From the NCBI GenBank assembly GCA_003260075.1, contig QLIY01000167.1, positions 4,530 through 68,529 on the forward strand: a stretch of 64,000 nt of DNA, read 5' to 3'. A model generated the notes under the pieces. It ran no database searches and had not been told where the DNA came from. It was given only the letters and a program-made list of their open reading frames with translations. The stretch comes from Phallusia mammillata (lineage: Eukaryota > Chordata > Ascidiacea > Phlebobranchia > Ascidiidae). The translations under genes were made by a program, and so were the position numbers. The stretch's first letter is position 1. Every line of letters starts with the position of its first letter. Of the stretch, positions 1 to 12,224 are shown piece by piece.

Positions 1-1
1 T

Positions 2-422
2 TAGTGATGGGACGATACCAGGTTTTGAAGCGAGTACCGATACCGAGTACGAGTACCACAGGTATATACCTTCGATACCGAGTACTTAAGTATAGTGTTG
101 TGCTTAGTTGAATATCACTGTCTAATTTATCTGCCATGGTCGGGGTACAGGCTTGCACACACATATGCCGAAAAATCTAATCACCACGTGATAGCGAAAA
201 AAATATACGTAACCTGGCGGAACTATTTTCCCCATTTTGTGCTGTCCGAAGCAAATATTGTCATAAAGTTGCCCGTATTCTTATGGTGTAAATCGGCCTT
301 CGGTACTCGCATGTTGGTATCAAAAACTGAGACAAAATATTTCGATACCGAGTACGAGTATCGATACCACCGAAATTGTTCGATACCATCGATACTGAGT
401 ACCGAGTGCTCGTCCCATCACT
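2..422. mobile_element. MITE with 14-bp terminal inverted repeats
   Basis: The left end reads TAGTGATGGGACGA and the right end (409-422) is its exact reverse complement. The interior is rich in a GATACCGAGTAC-type motif repeated near both ends. There is no transposase. The left flank lies outside the window, so a target duplication cannot be tested. The last 95 bp are seen again at 540-633 after two G runs; I take that as an assembly duplicate rather than a second insertion. Confidence 0.6.
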
Positions 423-456
423 ACCTGCAATAGCCTCTTGGGACTCATAAACCAAA

Positions 457-537
457 GGGGGGGGGGAGGGAGTAGATTCGTTTTTGAATGTTACACAGTT
501 ATCAATCTGACTTGGCAAACCAAAAAAGGGGGGGGGG
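457..537. other. Assembly join: MITE scrap between two G runs
   Basis: Ten G (457-466) and ten G (528-537) bracket about 60 bases that match 1041-1098 inside the hAT MITE downstream. The flanking 363-456 and 540-633 are near-identical copies of one another. This looks like mis-joined contig ends, not natural DNA. Confidence 0.7.
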
Positions 538-687
538 CGATACCACCGAAATTGTTCGATACCATCGCTACCGAGTACCGGGTACTCGTCCCATCACTAC
601 CTGCAATAGCCTCTTGGGACTCATAAACCAAACTACAATCATATAATTCTATTTTACAAATTTGACAACCAGAGGAGTACTTTAGAG

Positions 688-1137
688 CAAGGCCACCAAA
701 CTTTTTTCATTACAGGCCGGATAAGTTTAATAATGAATCATGGGGGTCGCATAGTTTACATGCCCTAGCGCCGCCTGCAAGGCGATTTTAAAAGGTGTGC
801 CAAGATGTGGTCTTTCTACAATTCTATTTAAAATCTGGTGATGCAACTGTTAAACTGTATAGCTAGTCTTATCTTACATGCAAGGCTTGTATATTATGTC
901 ACAAGTGACAAAAGAAAGCAATTGTTTCTGCACAATAAACACTTGTAGTCTTGTCTGTGACATAACAAAATGACTTTGGATCAATCCTATGAAACTAGGC
1001 AAAATCAATTCTACAAATGGCGACAGAAATTTTTTCGTAAGGAGTAGATTAGTTTTTGAATGTTACACAGTTATCAATCTGACTTGGCAAACCAAAAAAC
1101 GTGGTCCGGCCCACAGGCAGTAGTTTGATGACCCCTG
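688..1137. mobile_element. hAT-type MITE, 8-bp target duplication
   Basis: The right end is AGTTTGATGACCCCTG and the left end (CAAGGCCACCAAACT) is a diverged inverse of it. The flanking octamer CTTTAGAG is perfectly duplicated at 680-687 and 1138-1145, the signature of hAT transposition. It is non-coding. It belongs to the same family as 14480-14984 and 42767-43026, judged by the shared 'gtccggcc...' subterminal sequence. Confidence 0.75.
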
Positions 1138-1145
1138 CTTTAGAG

Positions 1146-2382
1146 GAACAACCAGCAAAGGTTTTGACCATACCAGGCATCCCCCAATGAATGTTTTTGA
1201 GTTTATTTGTCAAAAATAAAGTAGCTACGGTGTCACAAAATTCTTTCCTAACTGTGTTTCACAATACCTACAATTTGAGGAGTTAGCCTTGTTGTGCAGC
1301 GGCCAAGTTGACAATGGCTGTTTAATGACCATTCATCGGGGCTTTTGGAAACCTTGAGTAAATTTTTTGGCCATTATGCTAATCAACACTGTTTTGCCAG
1401 ATCATATAATAAACCAAGGTACCATTTATTAAGTATTAAATCATGTTTAATGTGTGAAACCTTTGCCAAAACTAAAAATGTGCATGCTAACCTAATAATC
1501 CATATAGCATTGCTGCGCTAAAACACCTGATGTCTAATCACCAAAAAGACTGTCGAGTAAAACTTTTTCTAATCTTTGTTTATTCATGCAAGCAGACACT
1601 CATGGGTCCCCACACATGCAAAGTTGTAAATAAAGCAAATTCTGCTATAACCACATTATTAGATTTGGAGCTAAAAGTTGAATCATGACAATCAATATTT
1701 CGCTAAAACAAGAATGCTATATGAGGTACAAACTATCCAAATCTCATCCAATTTAGACATTGTTCGAAAATTTGCCCATTTCAGAGGTTAATCGGAGAAA
1801 TGGTGGGGCTACAGGGTAAAATGCATTAATCGACACCACAAAATGGTGTATACTATAAGGTGTCCAAATTTCATCCAATTCGGATATTGTTAAAAAAAGT
1901 TTACCCATTTTAGGGGGCTAGTGGGGTGACTGATCACGTTTCACACCCAAACTAAAAAATAACCAAACCACAATGACCCAAACAACAGTCCTGTAAAATT
2001 CTATACAAATCAGTCAATGTTTGAAACTTTGACTTCAGGAACGAGGACCCATAATAACACTACAATAAAATCTCAGATACCCCTTTTGAGCTTGAAATTC
2101 TGATATGTGGTATAACCAGGGTTGCCATCGACTTAAAACCAAAAATAAGGACAACCGAAAAATTAAATTTTTATGCGAAACAAAACAAGCGTTTTTGAAC
2201 AAATCTTTGCATTTATACGAGCCATGACATATAATATGCCATATTTTGACCAGAAACAATCTGTTCCAGCAACCCCTTATTCGTAGAAAATGTTTCTTGC
2301 ATCTCACAACAGCTCAAGTCTTGGTTTACTTTTGCTTGTAGCAGGGATTTAACTCATAATTGTTGAAAATAAGACAAAATAA

Positions 2383-2466
<84 letters not shown>

Positions 2467-5400
2467 GGGTATAACACTGTATGGTACCGCATGTCAACAC
2501 TTGAAAGAATACTAGGCCAAAATTGGTATCTTAGATCGAATTATAGTGTTATTGTACTTACAAACCCTCACTCTGGCCGTAACAGCCCCAACCGTCAACA
2601 TCTTAAGTTTTATTCGTAGACTGCATGTGGATTGTATAAGTTGCATAGATTGCATATTTTAGAGTACACCATTATTGTCTTGCTGATTGTCTAGTGCAGT
2701 GTTTTTCAACCTTTTTTGAGCCACGGAACACTTTATGCAGTAAAATAATTCTATGAAATACCTAATGAAATTTTGATGCAATAAAACAACAAGGCTCAGG
2801 GTGACACTAAACCTTTAAATCACACATAACAGAATCATTGAAACGGATGAAAACGCTTCTATATATTGAGGTTTGGGAAAGGTTTGATGAAAACACAACA
2901 TTAAAACTAGTATTGTACCAAAATACAATATTTGCCCAGCACTGGCTGTTCCGTGATTCATCGTTTTCCGCGCAAACAATTTTGGTGAATGTCTTGTTTC
3001 GGCTGAGGAATGGGTTAAATGTTTTATTATTCTTAAAGCTCACCCAAATCTAAATTGCACTAACCATCAGCAATTTACCAACGATTTAGCTATTTTATTA
3101 TTAGACAACAAGTTCTATTTTTACACAACAATAAATGAAACCAATCACTACAGAACATTCAAGTTGGTGGTGGCACAGAAATACTTTCATAAAAGAAAAG
3201 CCATTTTCTCCCATTGTGTTAAACCAGTGGTTTTTGACTGGTGTTCGACATGAAACTGTAGTCAAACCATAGAAGTCTAAAACATTAGAATTCTATATAT
3301 ATTCAAACCAGTAAATTTTGCGCGGAACATATTGTAGGCTGTAAAGGTAACTACTGGGTCGATTGAGCTAAAATACCAAACAATAAACCAATTACAAACA
3401 ACTGCTTGAAATTTTAGAAAATTAGGGGCTTTGTATTTCTAACCTAAAGGACTGGTAAAGCTAAAAACGAATATTTCAGGTATTAGGGGTGAAAAATAGG
3501 TGGATCAAACTATACAAAAGTCTCAAAATCATTTAAAATACTTTGCAATGCTCATACCAACAAACCATGAAAACTTCTGGATCATGTACTTTAGTAAGCA
3601 GTGCTATTGTTAAATCTTAACATTTTGGGGTGCATGTGAACCATTCAAGGAAAAACTTTAGGAGGATCAACTTTAAACTAGAAGGGTGGCTTAGCACATA
3701 TTGCCCTTGCATATACACTATAACCTATTTTAAAACATAAATATGTTTCCTATGCTTATTTTGCATTGGGTCCCATATTCGTCACCGTCTTTTATAACCT
3801 TAGTCGTTTCTGCAGGCAAAAACTCATGGGTCCCCACACATGCAAAGTTGAAAATAATGCAATTCAAGAGATAACCATGAGAAAGTCGGGTGTTGTAAGG
3901 TAAAACACAGTGATCGGCACTGGGCTTAAATAATAATACTATGTAGAATACAAACTATAAAATTAGATTCACCCCAGATATTGTTTGAAGTATGTCCTAT
4001 TTAACGTTTTAAAAAACTGACCCATTTTAGGGGGCTAGTAGGGCAACTAATTGGGTTCGACACACAAACTAAAAAATATATAAAAACCACAATGACTCAA
4101 TCAATAGTACTGCAAAATTTCAGCCCAATCCGCCAATGTTTAAAATTTCGACCACTAGAGGTGTTTTGAGCAACAACCGTTAATGTTTCTGACGTCATAG
4201 GGCTGTTAACAAGCCCCTAACTGCCATGGCGCAAAAACGACCACCAAGCAACCCACCAACGAGCAACATACAACTGGTTGCCCTTGTAACACTATTGCTC
4301 CAAAGAAATCTTTCGTTTGTGGTGCCCAGTAACATACAAATACGTTTTACACTTTAGGGGCTTGTGGGGTAAATGTTAGGACTACAGGGTTGAACACAAC
4401 AATCGACACCTATAAATGGCATACTATACAAGAAATCCAAATTTCAGCCAATTCTGACACTGTTTAAAAACTCACCCATTTTAGGGGGCTAGCGGGGTAA
4501 ATACTGGGGTTATCAACAAAAACAAAGTGGGATGCACATCTACATGAATATATCTACCATCTGTGTAAATTTCAGCCAAATCCATCAAACATTTGATAGA
4601 AAAACGAGTCGGACAAACTTTGGGATGAAAAAAAGGAAGAAAAAACAAAAAAACAATTTGGGTAAAATCAATATGTGTCCCCTTCAGGGAAGGGGACCCG
4701 TAATAACCAAGTATATAACATGTTTGTAAATTTGAACAAGTTTAAAGTAATGAGTTTGATTCAACTGCATGAAACAGAACATCACTAGATAGAAACTAGA
4801 AGGGTGGCTTTCTGATATACCTCCATTTTATATATTCTATACAATATTTACCAATTTACTATACACATCATCTGATCTACACATCTGATTGTTTTCATAA
4901 ACAAAAACTAATGGGTCCCCACATACGTGTTTATGTGGATTTACGTGAAACAAATGTTGCGGCGATTTTTAGATTCTTGAGGACAATTTTTTAGAAAGCA
5001 TTAACCCAACATTAAAAAAAAAATTCTTATTCTTTTTGCACTATTATTGTCATATAATTACAAAAACATTAAAAAAACGTAACAAATACTTTAATTTAAT
5101 CTCTTGCTTTGACCCAGATATTGTCGTCCAAGGTCAGAGTTTTAAACACAATTTCTTCTAGAAAGCTGTAACAGTTGTGTTACAGACACTTTAAATTAAC
5201 AAACAACAATACCGTTTAGCCTAATTTATACATGCCTTGAGGGGGGGGGGGACAAAAAAGTCAAGTTTATTTTTCATCTTTTTTTTGATTAACAAAGTTT
5301 TGCTTGACATGTACAAAACCGAAGCACGCAAATTAGGTTTAAACCACGTCATAGGTGTGAAACCTTTGCTGAAACTGAAAATGTGAGTGATAACTTAATA

Positions 5401-5887
5401 AAACGAAATAGCATTGCTGTGCAAAAACAGCTGATTTCTAATCACCGAAACGATGTCTCATGAAACGTCTGTCCAACGTCAAGCTGAGCCCTCCTGCTAT
5501 TGTAAACCAGTGAGTTACTTCTGAAAGATCAAGTTCAGATTAATAACTAGCATATGTCCAAATTTGAATAAATTTGAAGCACTCTTTCTTTACCACATGA
5601 GCGATAAAAAACAGCATTAAAAATTTTACGTTTTGGGGGCCTGTGGGTGAACTGCTGGGTAATTCGGGGTCAAACTTCTGGAGGATCAAGTTTGGATTAA
5701 TAACTAACATATGTTCAAATTTGAATAAATTTAAAGCACTCTTTCTCGCGTTACAAACCAGCGTTAGACAGAAAAAAGAAGAAAAAATACGGACAAAAAC
5801 AATATTGGTTCCCTTTCCAGAAAAATATTACATACAAACAAAAACATGTGTCTCCTTTAGAGAAGGGAACCAAAAATATTTATTTAC
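1146..5887. repeat. Gene-free stretch made of a diverged dispersed repeat
   Basis: I see no coding exons here. Blocks recur inside the stretch: 1451-1557 resembles 5354-5456, 1586-1640 resembles 3811-3866 (with 4893-4925 partly), and the phrase 'ttttagggggctag' recurs near 1905, 4025 and 4478. A run of 82 G sits at 2383-2464 and one of 11 G at 5241-5251; both look like assembly fillers. A MITE-like left end (GCAGTGTTTTTCAACCT) occurs near 2695. The family of the main repeat is not recognised. Confidence 0.6.
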
Positions 5888-7062
5888 CTTTCTATATCGC
5901 TGTTGGTGAGGTGGGGTTGATGTTAATGATACAGAGCCTCCACGTAATGGTGAACTTGTGTTATTATTTTTTTTCCATGAATGAGGAACATCATACCCCT
6001 CTCCTGTTGCTGTAGGGACTGCATAATATCATTTTTAAGTGTTTTTTCCGACATAATTTGAAAGCAACTTCTTACCGACTGGCTTGGGAACATCATATTG
6101 AGCTGTTGAAATGTTATGGTATGCTTTATCTGGTTGTGATTGTAATGATTTTTTCCGAGTTGGTGGAATAGGATATTTTGGGGTCGTTTTGGTTTGCTCT
6201 TCTTTCTGTGGTGACATAGGTGGTGGAAATTGTGATGATGATGTTTTTCTTTGAACTGTAGGTCCAAAGCTTGTGGCTCTTTCAAGCACAGTTTGTTGCT
6301 GCAAAAAATACAAGCATTAACTGACAAAAAACACAAAATCTAAGACAAGTTTCAAATCCATATATTTCAAATTCATTCAGAAAACTGACATAACCATGTA
6401 TCAAAGCAAACTTGCAACCAAGATACACAATGGGAAATTTAAACGCAATGAAAATTCTTTCACTACCAGTTTTATAGCTTAATGTTGAATTTATTGAGCA
6501 TAGATAAACACAAACAAAGTTGGGCTGCTTTAGCCCACAATAGTATTACTTTTTACTTAGTTGTGACACTGTTATGAACAGCACATCTTCAAAGAAAAAA
6601 GAAAAAAATTATGTAAACCCATTAAACAAAAGTTGCACAACATTACCTGTGCTGACTCATCATGTACAGAATCACTATTTGTGTCTAATTTTTGTTCATC
6701 TTTTTCACGCTTTGTGGACCTATAAACATATATAAAAATTTCACTTTCTGTCATATTTACAGCAAAAATAAAAAGAGAACAAAGTACATCTTTACAAATA
6801 GGTGAAATATGAGCAAACAATTATTCATTTTTATTGTCCAATAGTTATTCTACTGGTAAATGGTAATACAAAGTTTTTGTGGCACAATGTTCAAAATTTG
6901 TTTAGCAAGAATCATGATTAAAATTTCACTGCAATACTTTTTGCTAAAAAAGCCTCTTCTCAATCCAACTTCCTCCAATTTTGTAATTTCTGCCTGTGTC
7001 ATGCCATGTTTGTGTCTCTTTTTTTCACGCTTTTCTTCCTTATTTTTTTTCCGACCGAACAT
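5888..7062 (-). CDS. Unrecognised basic adaptor-like protein with YDVP motifs (5' four exons)
   Basis: Four exons join in phase: 6938-7062 (start ATG at 7062), 6647-6719, 6076-6298 and 5888-6009, giving 181 codons with no stop, so the 3' part is missing or lies in the repeats below 5.9 kb. All junctions are GT-AG. The protein opens with MFG and a Lys/Arg-rich stretch, has a short acidic segment (DSVHDESAQ), then a Ser/Pro-rich region with FPPPMSP and KYPIPPTRK, and two tyrosine motifs, AQYDVPKP and GYDVPHSW, about 15 residues apart. YDVP is known in Cas-family docking proteins as a binding site for Crk-type SH2 domains; that role here is inference. There is no recognisable folded domain. I could not assign an orthologue. 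A Mutator-like MITE sits directly upstream of the start. Confidence 0.6.
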
Positions 7063-7130
7063 TTTTTGGTTTGCAATACTAATCCTATGTCAGAATGACA
7101 AAAGTACATTTAATTTACTATTCTCCTTCT

Positions 7131-7573
7131 ACCAGAGTGAAGCTAGACAGCAATCGCTATTGCGCTAAAAGTAAAAAAGATACCGTACTGAAATTTTGAC
7201 CCAACATTCTACGCTTTTAGAGCGTTTTAGCGCACAAACTTTCGAAAAATTTTTTTTTCGGTGAATATGGCATATTGTTATTAATATTTCGACTTGACTC
7301 CCCGTTGCTAGATCGTTGTGTTTGGGCTTATTTTGAAGCATGTGTTTAGGAGAAGACTCTGCAAGACATTTTATGGAGTACCCCTAGCGTTATGACGTTC
7401 ATATCGATGAATATTAATTTCAACATACGCGTATTAATAACTGGAAAATATTTTTTTTTCGAAAGTTTGTGTGCTGAAACGCTCTAAAAGCGTAGAATAT
7501 TGTGTCAAAATTTCAGTACCGTATCTTTTTTACTTTTACCGCAATAGCGATTGCTGTCTAGCTTCACTCTGGT
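7131..7573. mobile_element. Mutator-like MITE with long inverted repeats
   Basis: The ends form a long inverted repeat of roughly 115 bp beginning ACCAGAGTGAAGCTAGACAG. The 9-base sequence TCTCCTTCT occurs immediately on both sides (7122-7130 and 7574-7582). A 9-bp duplication with long terminal repeats is typical of Mutator-like elements. The interior is non-coding. A truncated relative lies at 10571-10819. Confidence 0.7.
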
Positions 7574-8864
7574 TCTCCTTCTCAAGTTGTTTTATGGCCA
7601 AAAAAACTGATGCATTGTTAATATCATATGTTCACATTCTTCACAAGCACCTATGAGTGACACCACAAACATTTCACAAATTAGATTCGTCAGTTTGTTT
7701 AATTTTTATCCCTGGTGGGTGGGCACCAGGCAGACGAAAACAATAGCTCTTCCCAAATCTACCCGCCAGCCACAATACAATAGACTAGAATTTAGGAAAT
7801 ATGTAACAATTGCCGAATATGAGGCTAAGACGATCTTCAGACCCCACAGGTTGATTTTTTTTCTGGTGTGTTTGCAACACTTTTGAGGTATATAATATAT
7901 ACCTTTAGTACATCAGAAATTCAGAATCAGATTAAAAAAACCCATACCTACAGGACAGCTGCATCTGCAATTCTGCATGCATTCAATCTGAACTGCCACA
8001 AATATTGTAATATTTACTATAAATGGTAAAAATGCAAACAAATTGGCCCTGGCTTGCTTAGCAGTTCATATTGAACCAATAAATTCGAAATTCGGACATG
8101 TTAAATATTCAAGACTAGAAGGAATTTCTGTACACGGGAACGTAAAATCGGGAATATGGAAAGGCAGAAACACGGGAAACGGGACACCCGTCCACGGGAA
8201 AGACGGGACTGCAGGAAAAATTCTAGCAGTCTATACCATGAAACGTCAAGAGGTAAACTGGCGGCGCGCAGGTTAACGCTTAAGGTTACTGTTTCGTTTT
8301 AACAATACCTGTTTGTTACTAGTTGTCTAACAATACGTGTTAAATACACAAATAAAAATCCGCGTCTCATAATAACACACCGTTCGATGCTCCGTGGGAA
8401 GTTTCATTTGCTTTAACTGTGTACCTAATATGCAAGGAATTAACTAACAACAAACAGTCGAATGTTGTGAGATATAAAAACGTTTTTACAGTGGCATTTT
8501 ATTTCAAATTTAAAAAGGGCGGCTCCCAGTGTTGTTGTTTTTCTGTGACAACTTGAAATTCGTCCGAATAGTTTTTAGAGTGCCAAAGGTTGGCGACCCG
8601 TGATATACATGCTTATTGCTTCAAGGATAGTAAGAGTAGTAAGCTTAGCCTAACAAACTTAATTAAACAGAAGCCTACCGCAGAAAGTTAATTGGCAAGG
8701 ATCAGAGTATCGTATCTAACGTTTTCGCGTGTCGCTGCAGAAAGTTAATTGGCAAAGATCAGAGTATCGTATGTAACGTTTTCTCGTGTCGCTGTCCGTG
8801 TGACTTCCGAATATTCTAAATTTATTCTGCAATAGAAGTAATTGGATCGCAAAAAGGGTTAACC

Positions 8865-9198
8865 CAGTGGTTCCCAAACTTTTTTCTTTTAAGCCGCATT
8901 TTATAAAAAACAAAAATTATTTGGCGCACTTCGAACATTTGAACAAAAAATATATTTGAATTTTTTATTTCAGTTTAAAATGGCACAGCAAATTAGCTGA
9001 CAAAGGCATTAACTATGAGGTCATAAAGCCGCTATACAGGTCACTCTCATAGTTAAATAGCCTAGTTGAACATCTCAGAGACGTGGAGCATGTTGGTCTA
9101 GTGTTCTAAGCACCTGGCACTACTACTCTACTTGATTGATTTTAATTTCAATATTTTTTGCGGCACACCTAATGAGGTGCATAGTTTGGGAACCACTG
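8865..9198. mobile_element. hAT-type MITE
   Basis: The ends are CAGTGGTTCCCAAACT and its exact reverse complement AGTTTGGGAACCACTG. The palindromic octamer GGTTAACC is duplicated on both sides (8857-8864 and 9199-9206). No coding capacity. Confidence 0.8.
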
Positions 9199-9498
9199 GG
9201 TTAACCCAACGGTTCTCAAACTGGGGTCCGCGGTCCTTTAGGGCTCCGTGAGGCAATTTTGCGGGGACCGCAAAAAGCTGGAAGTAATTCTATATTTTAA
9301 TTTAGCGTCAGTTTGTGCAACTAAATAAGTTTAAATCAAAATGAAAATGAGAATCGACCGTCTCCATTGCCAAACAATAGGCTTTATTGCATGTCAACTA
9401 ACAAACATGCAATTGTTCGCGCACAATGGTAATGTTTTTGTCTTGTCTGTAATGTCAGATTTGGATCATTGTTATGCGGAATTTTACATACCGTAACT

Positions 9499-9996
9499 CA
9501 GTGGTCGTCAACCTATGGGTCGCGACCCCAAGTGGGGTCGCCTAAACTTTTTCTGGGGTCGCAATAAGTCGCCGAATTTAATTTATTGCATTATACAATT
9601 GATTACAGAAAATGAAACTAATTACAGAAAATGAAACNCAACATCTACTTTAAACATAAGTTGTCCAATCCATTGTTACGCCATAGAGCCCCATGAATGA
9701 TATATTGTGTCCAAAATAATACAGCGGGTACAGGTATAAATGCATAAATTTACTGATTGCTGCAAACTGTTGAGCTTCAACGCTAATAAGATTGGCCAAA
9801 TTAAATAAAACTGTTGGGTTCTAACTTTTAAGCGTAATAATGCACACTCAATGCTAACATTTGATGAAAATAGTTTCAGTTTCGGCATTACTTGAAACAT
9901 TTTTCTCCCCATCGGAAAAAAATGGGGTCGCATGTAAATGCTGATTTAGTTTTCTCTTAAATTGGGGTCGCCTTTAAAAAAGGTTGAAGACCACTG
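9499..9996. mobile_element. hAT-like element with mismatched flanks
   Basis: The left end is CAGTGGTCGTCAACCT and the right end AGGTTGAAGACCACTG, imperfect inverses. The left flank is CCGTAACT, but the right flank is GGTTAAAT, so this pair of ends lacks a target duplication. A second, nearly identical right end at 12680-12757 is followed by CCGTAACT, which suggests the left end at 9499 belongs with that one. Confidence 0.6.
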
Positions 9997-10415
9997 GGTT
10001 AAATGCACGAAGATGGGAACCCCCAATCATGGCATATGTAAAAACATGATGCAGTTAATCATATATATAATATAGTTAAATGCCCAAAAGAGGTCGACAA
10101 ACTTGCTTTTACTGTTGTTGAGCAAAAATTAGAAAATTAAGTTTCTTCTACTACATTTACCTACAAAATTACTAAGAGAGTAGCAGTGAGAAGTAGATAG
10201 GTACAATCATAAATTTGAGTTATGGAAGCTAGTTTGCACAATAGATGTTATTGATGACAATAGTAGATTTTGTTCAATGCAAGACTAGAAACAAAATAAC
10301 TCTAAATTTGTAATTGATTTGTAAAGTAACAAGTTGTGAATATTTTTGTGAGAAAATTACCCCTACAACTTGTTTTTAGCTCCCATATATATTTTCACAT
10401 TGTTGATTGTTACAG

Positions 10416-11744
10416 CTTCTGCTCTTCAATTGCTCCATTCCCACAATATTTCTCACATGGATCTCAAACCACAAAATATCTTATTGACATCGTATGAACA
10501 TCCTGTGTTGAAAATTGCTGGTTAGTTGTTGGTTTGTAAAGCTAAGGCCAATGATTTCTTAAAACATACAGGCTTATTTTGAAGCATGTGTTTAGGAGAA
10601 GACTCTGCAAGACATTTTATGGAGTACCTCTGGTGTTATGATGTTCATATCGACGAATATTAATTTCAACATATGCATATTAATAACTGAAAAATATTTT
10701 TTTTTCGAAAGTTTGTGCGCTGAAACGCTTTAAAAGCGTAGAATATTGAGTCAAAATTTCAGTACCGTATCTTTTTTAGTTTTAGCGCAATAGCGATTGC
10801 TATCTAGCTTCACTCTGGTTGTAAAGCTAAGGTCAATGATTTCTTAAAACATACAACAATGTTTTTACTGCCCAACAACTATGTTGTTTTTTTGGCAGAA
10901 TAGTTTTTTAGTTTATGCAAGTAATGTAGATAAATAAGACAAGGTTTCATTTTTATATTTAGTTAGATAAACAGTGTTTGAGTTTAAAAAAACACAAAAA
11001 AAACAAGTAAAATGAGAAATTACTAGAAATTGGTTATGCATCTTTCTTAACAACACCTGTGAGGCAAACATCTATGTATTGTTACAGATTTTGGATTTGC
11101 CCAATATGTTGAAGCATCCAGAGATTACTCTATACGCGGTTCACCATTGTATATGGCTCCAGAGATGATACTACAACACCAGTATGATGCAAAGGTAATG
11201 AAATATCAAAACAAGTTAAAAAAATAATTTTTTAACAACTAGTCAATTAATTGATAAAAGTGCAAAAAACTTATTTAGGTGTTTGTGTTGAAAATTAAAT
11301 TAATATAAGATCAAAACAGCAAGTAAATGCATGTAGCTGTCCCTTAACTCAATATCATGTCTAGTGTTGCCAGGTTTAAAAACCGGCCCTAATCCTTGAC
11401 AAAATCAGCCCCAAAACTGCTGTGCAGAAGTAAATACAAATTAAGTCCAAAAGCTGCCTAAAAGCGCATGGAAATTGGTAAAGTATCGTTGACAAACCTA
11501 GAAAAACTTGCTCATGAAATGAGTCCTCATCTTAAATACAAAACCATTTGACAAGAATACTACCACCCTGGCAAAACTGTCTATGGCTGGAGTTATCAAT
11601 ATATTGTTAATGTGAAATACTTGACAGGTTGACTTGTGGTCTGTCGGTGTTATCCTGTATGAGGCCTTGTTCGGGCGAGCTCCTTTTGCCTCAAAATCAT
11701 TCGAAGAACTTGAGAAGAAAATTCAAAGTGACCAACCAATAGAG
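10416..11744 (+). CDS. ULK3: ULK3-type serine/threonine kinase, C-lobe exons only
   Basis: Three GT-AG exons (10416-10520, 11088-11194, 11628-11744) join in phase and encode the catalytic core of a protein kinase. The catalytic loop reads [10 protein letters not shown], followed by the magnesium motif DFGFAQ, then [10 protein letters not shown] (the APE motif) and [20 protein letters not shown]. The residue before the catalytic Asp is Met instead of Arg, a non-RD pattern also known in ULK3 (HLDLKPQN). Closeness to ULK3, a kinase of autophagy and Hedgehog signalling, is strong across all three exons. The N-lobe (glycine loop, lysine) and the C-terminal MIT domains are not found in the window. 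The reading frame is intact, so this may be a live gene with long repeat-filled introns, or a captured fragment. Confidence 0.85.
10571..10819. mobile_element. Truncated copy of the Mutator-like MITE
   Basis: This matches the right part of the element at 7131-7573 (about 7325-7573), ending in the same CTTCACTCTGGT terminus. It lies in an intron of the ULK3-type kinase. It is flanked by a 37-bp direct repeat with one mismatch (10534-10570 and 10819-10855, beginning TTGTAAAGCTAAGG), too long for a target duplication. Confidence 0.7.
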
Positions 11745-11996
11745 GTGAGAAGTTTGACACAAGCAGTCAATTTTAGTTAATTGCATACTAAATACCTAAC
11801 TTAGTGGTTCCCAACATTTTAATACATTTCTCACTTGACCATTCAAAACATTTTCATTCATCCTCAATAGACTACTCAGTAGATGCTAAACTATACAAAG
11901 GTCATTTAAAATCAGGTCTTTTATCAACTTTGCAGGTTATATTCCCAGAGCTTAAGTGTATATTTACAAACTGCATCTACAAATTAAAATGAANTT

Positions 11997-12224
11997 ATGC
12001 AACGTACCCAACTATGCCAAATTTTTCTAATCCCGTTTTCAACCACGTGGCTGTGTGAAGCAGGATTTAGTGCAATGAGTGTATTAAAAACGAAACATCG
12101 TAATCGATTGGAAGTGGAGCATGACATGCGGTTAAGCTTGTGCAAAGTCAAGCCGTGGCTTCAAAAAACTTGTAGACAGTATACAGGCGCAACCATCTCA
12201 CTAACAGTGCAAATTAAATGTTGA
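11997..12224 (+). pseudogene. hAT transposase C-terminal dimerisation-domain fragment
   Basis: The reading frame encodes about 75 residues including STTWLCEAGFSAMSVLKTKH and RNRLEVEHDMRLSLCKVKP. The pattern of a 'C E x F S x M' core followed by 'K x x x R N R L' is typical of the hAT dimerisation region of ZBED5/FAM200-like transposases. The catalytic domain upstream is missing and the frame is preceded by repeat DNA, so this is a dead remnant. It could have mobilised the hAT MITEs of this window only as a once-intact element. Confidence 0.75.

Larger units (their letters stand above)
7574..10415. other. Intergenic, MITE-rich
   Basis: I found no supported exon. About 8120-8220 has repeated 'acgggaa' phrases. 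Two near copies of 'gcagaaagttaattggca' lie at 8681 and 8736. MITEs at 8865-9198 and 9499-9996 are listed separately; a further left end (CAACGGTTCTCAAACT) begins at 9207 with no clear right end. Exons for the N-lobe of the kinase below would be expected here but I do not see them. One base is N at 9638. Confidence 0.5.

Noticed and set aside
8120-8220. Tandem 'acgggaa' repeats as a satellite
   Set aside because: Only a handful of irregular copies, not a true array.
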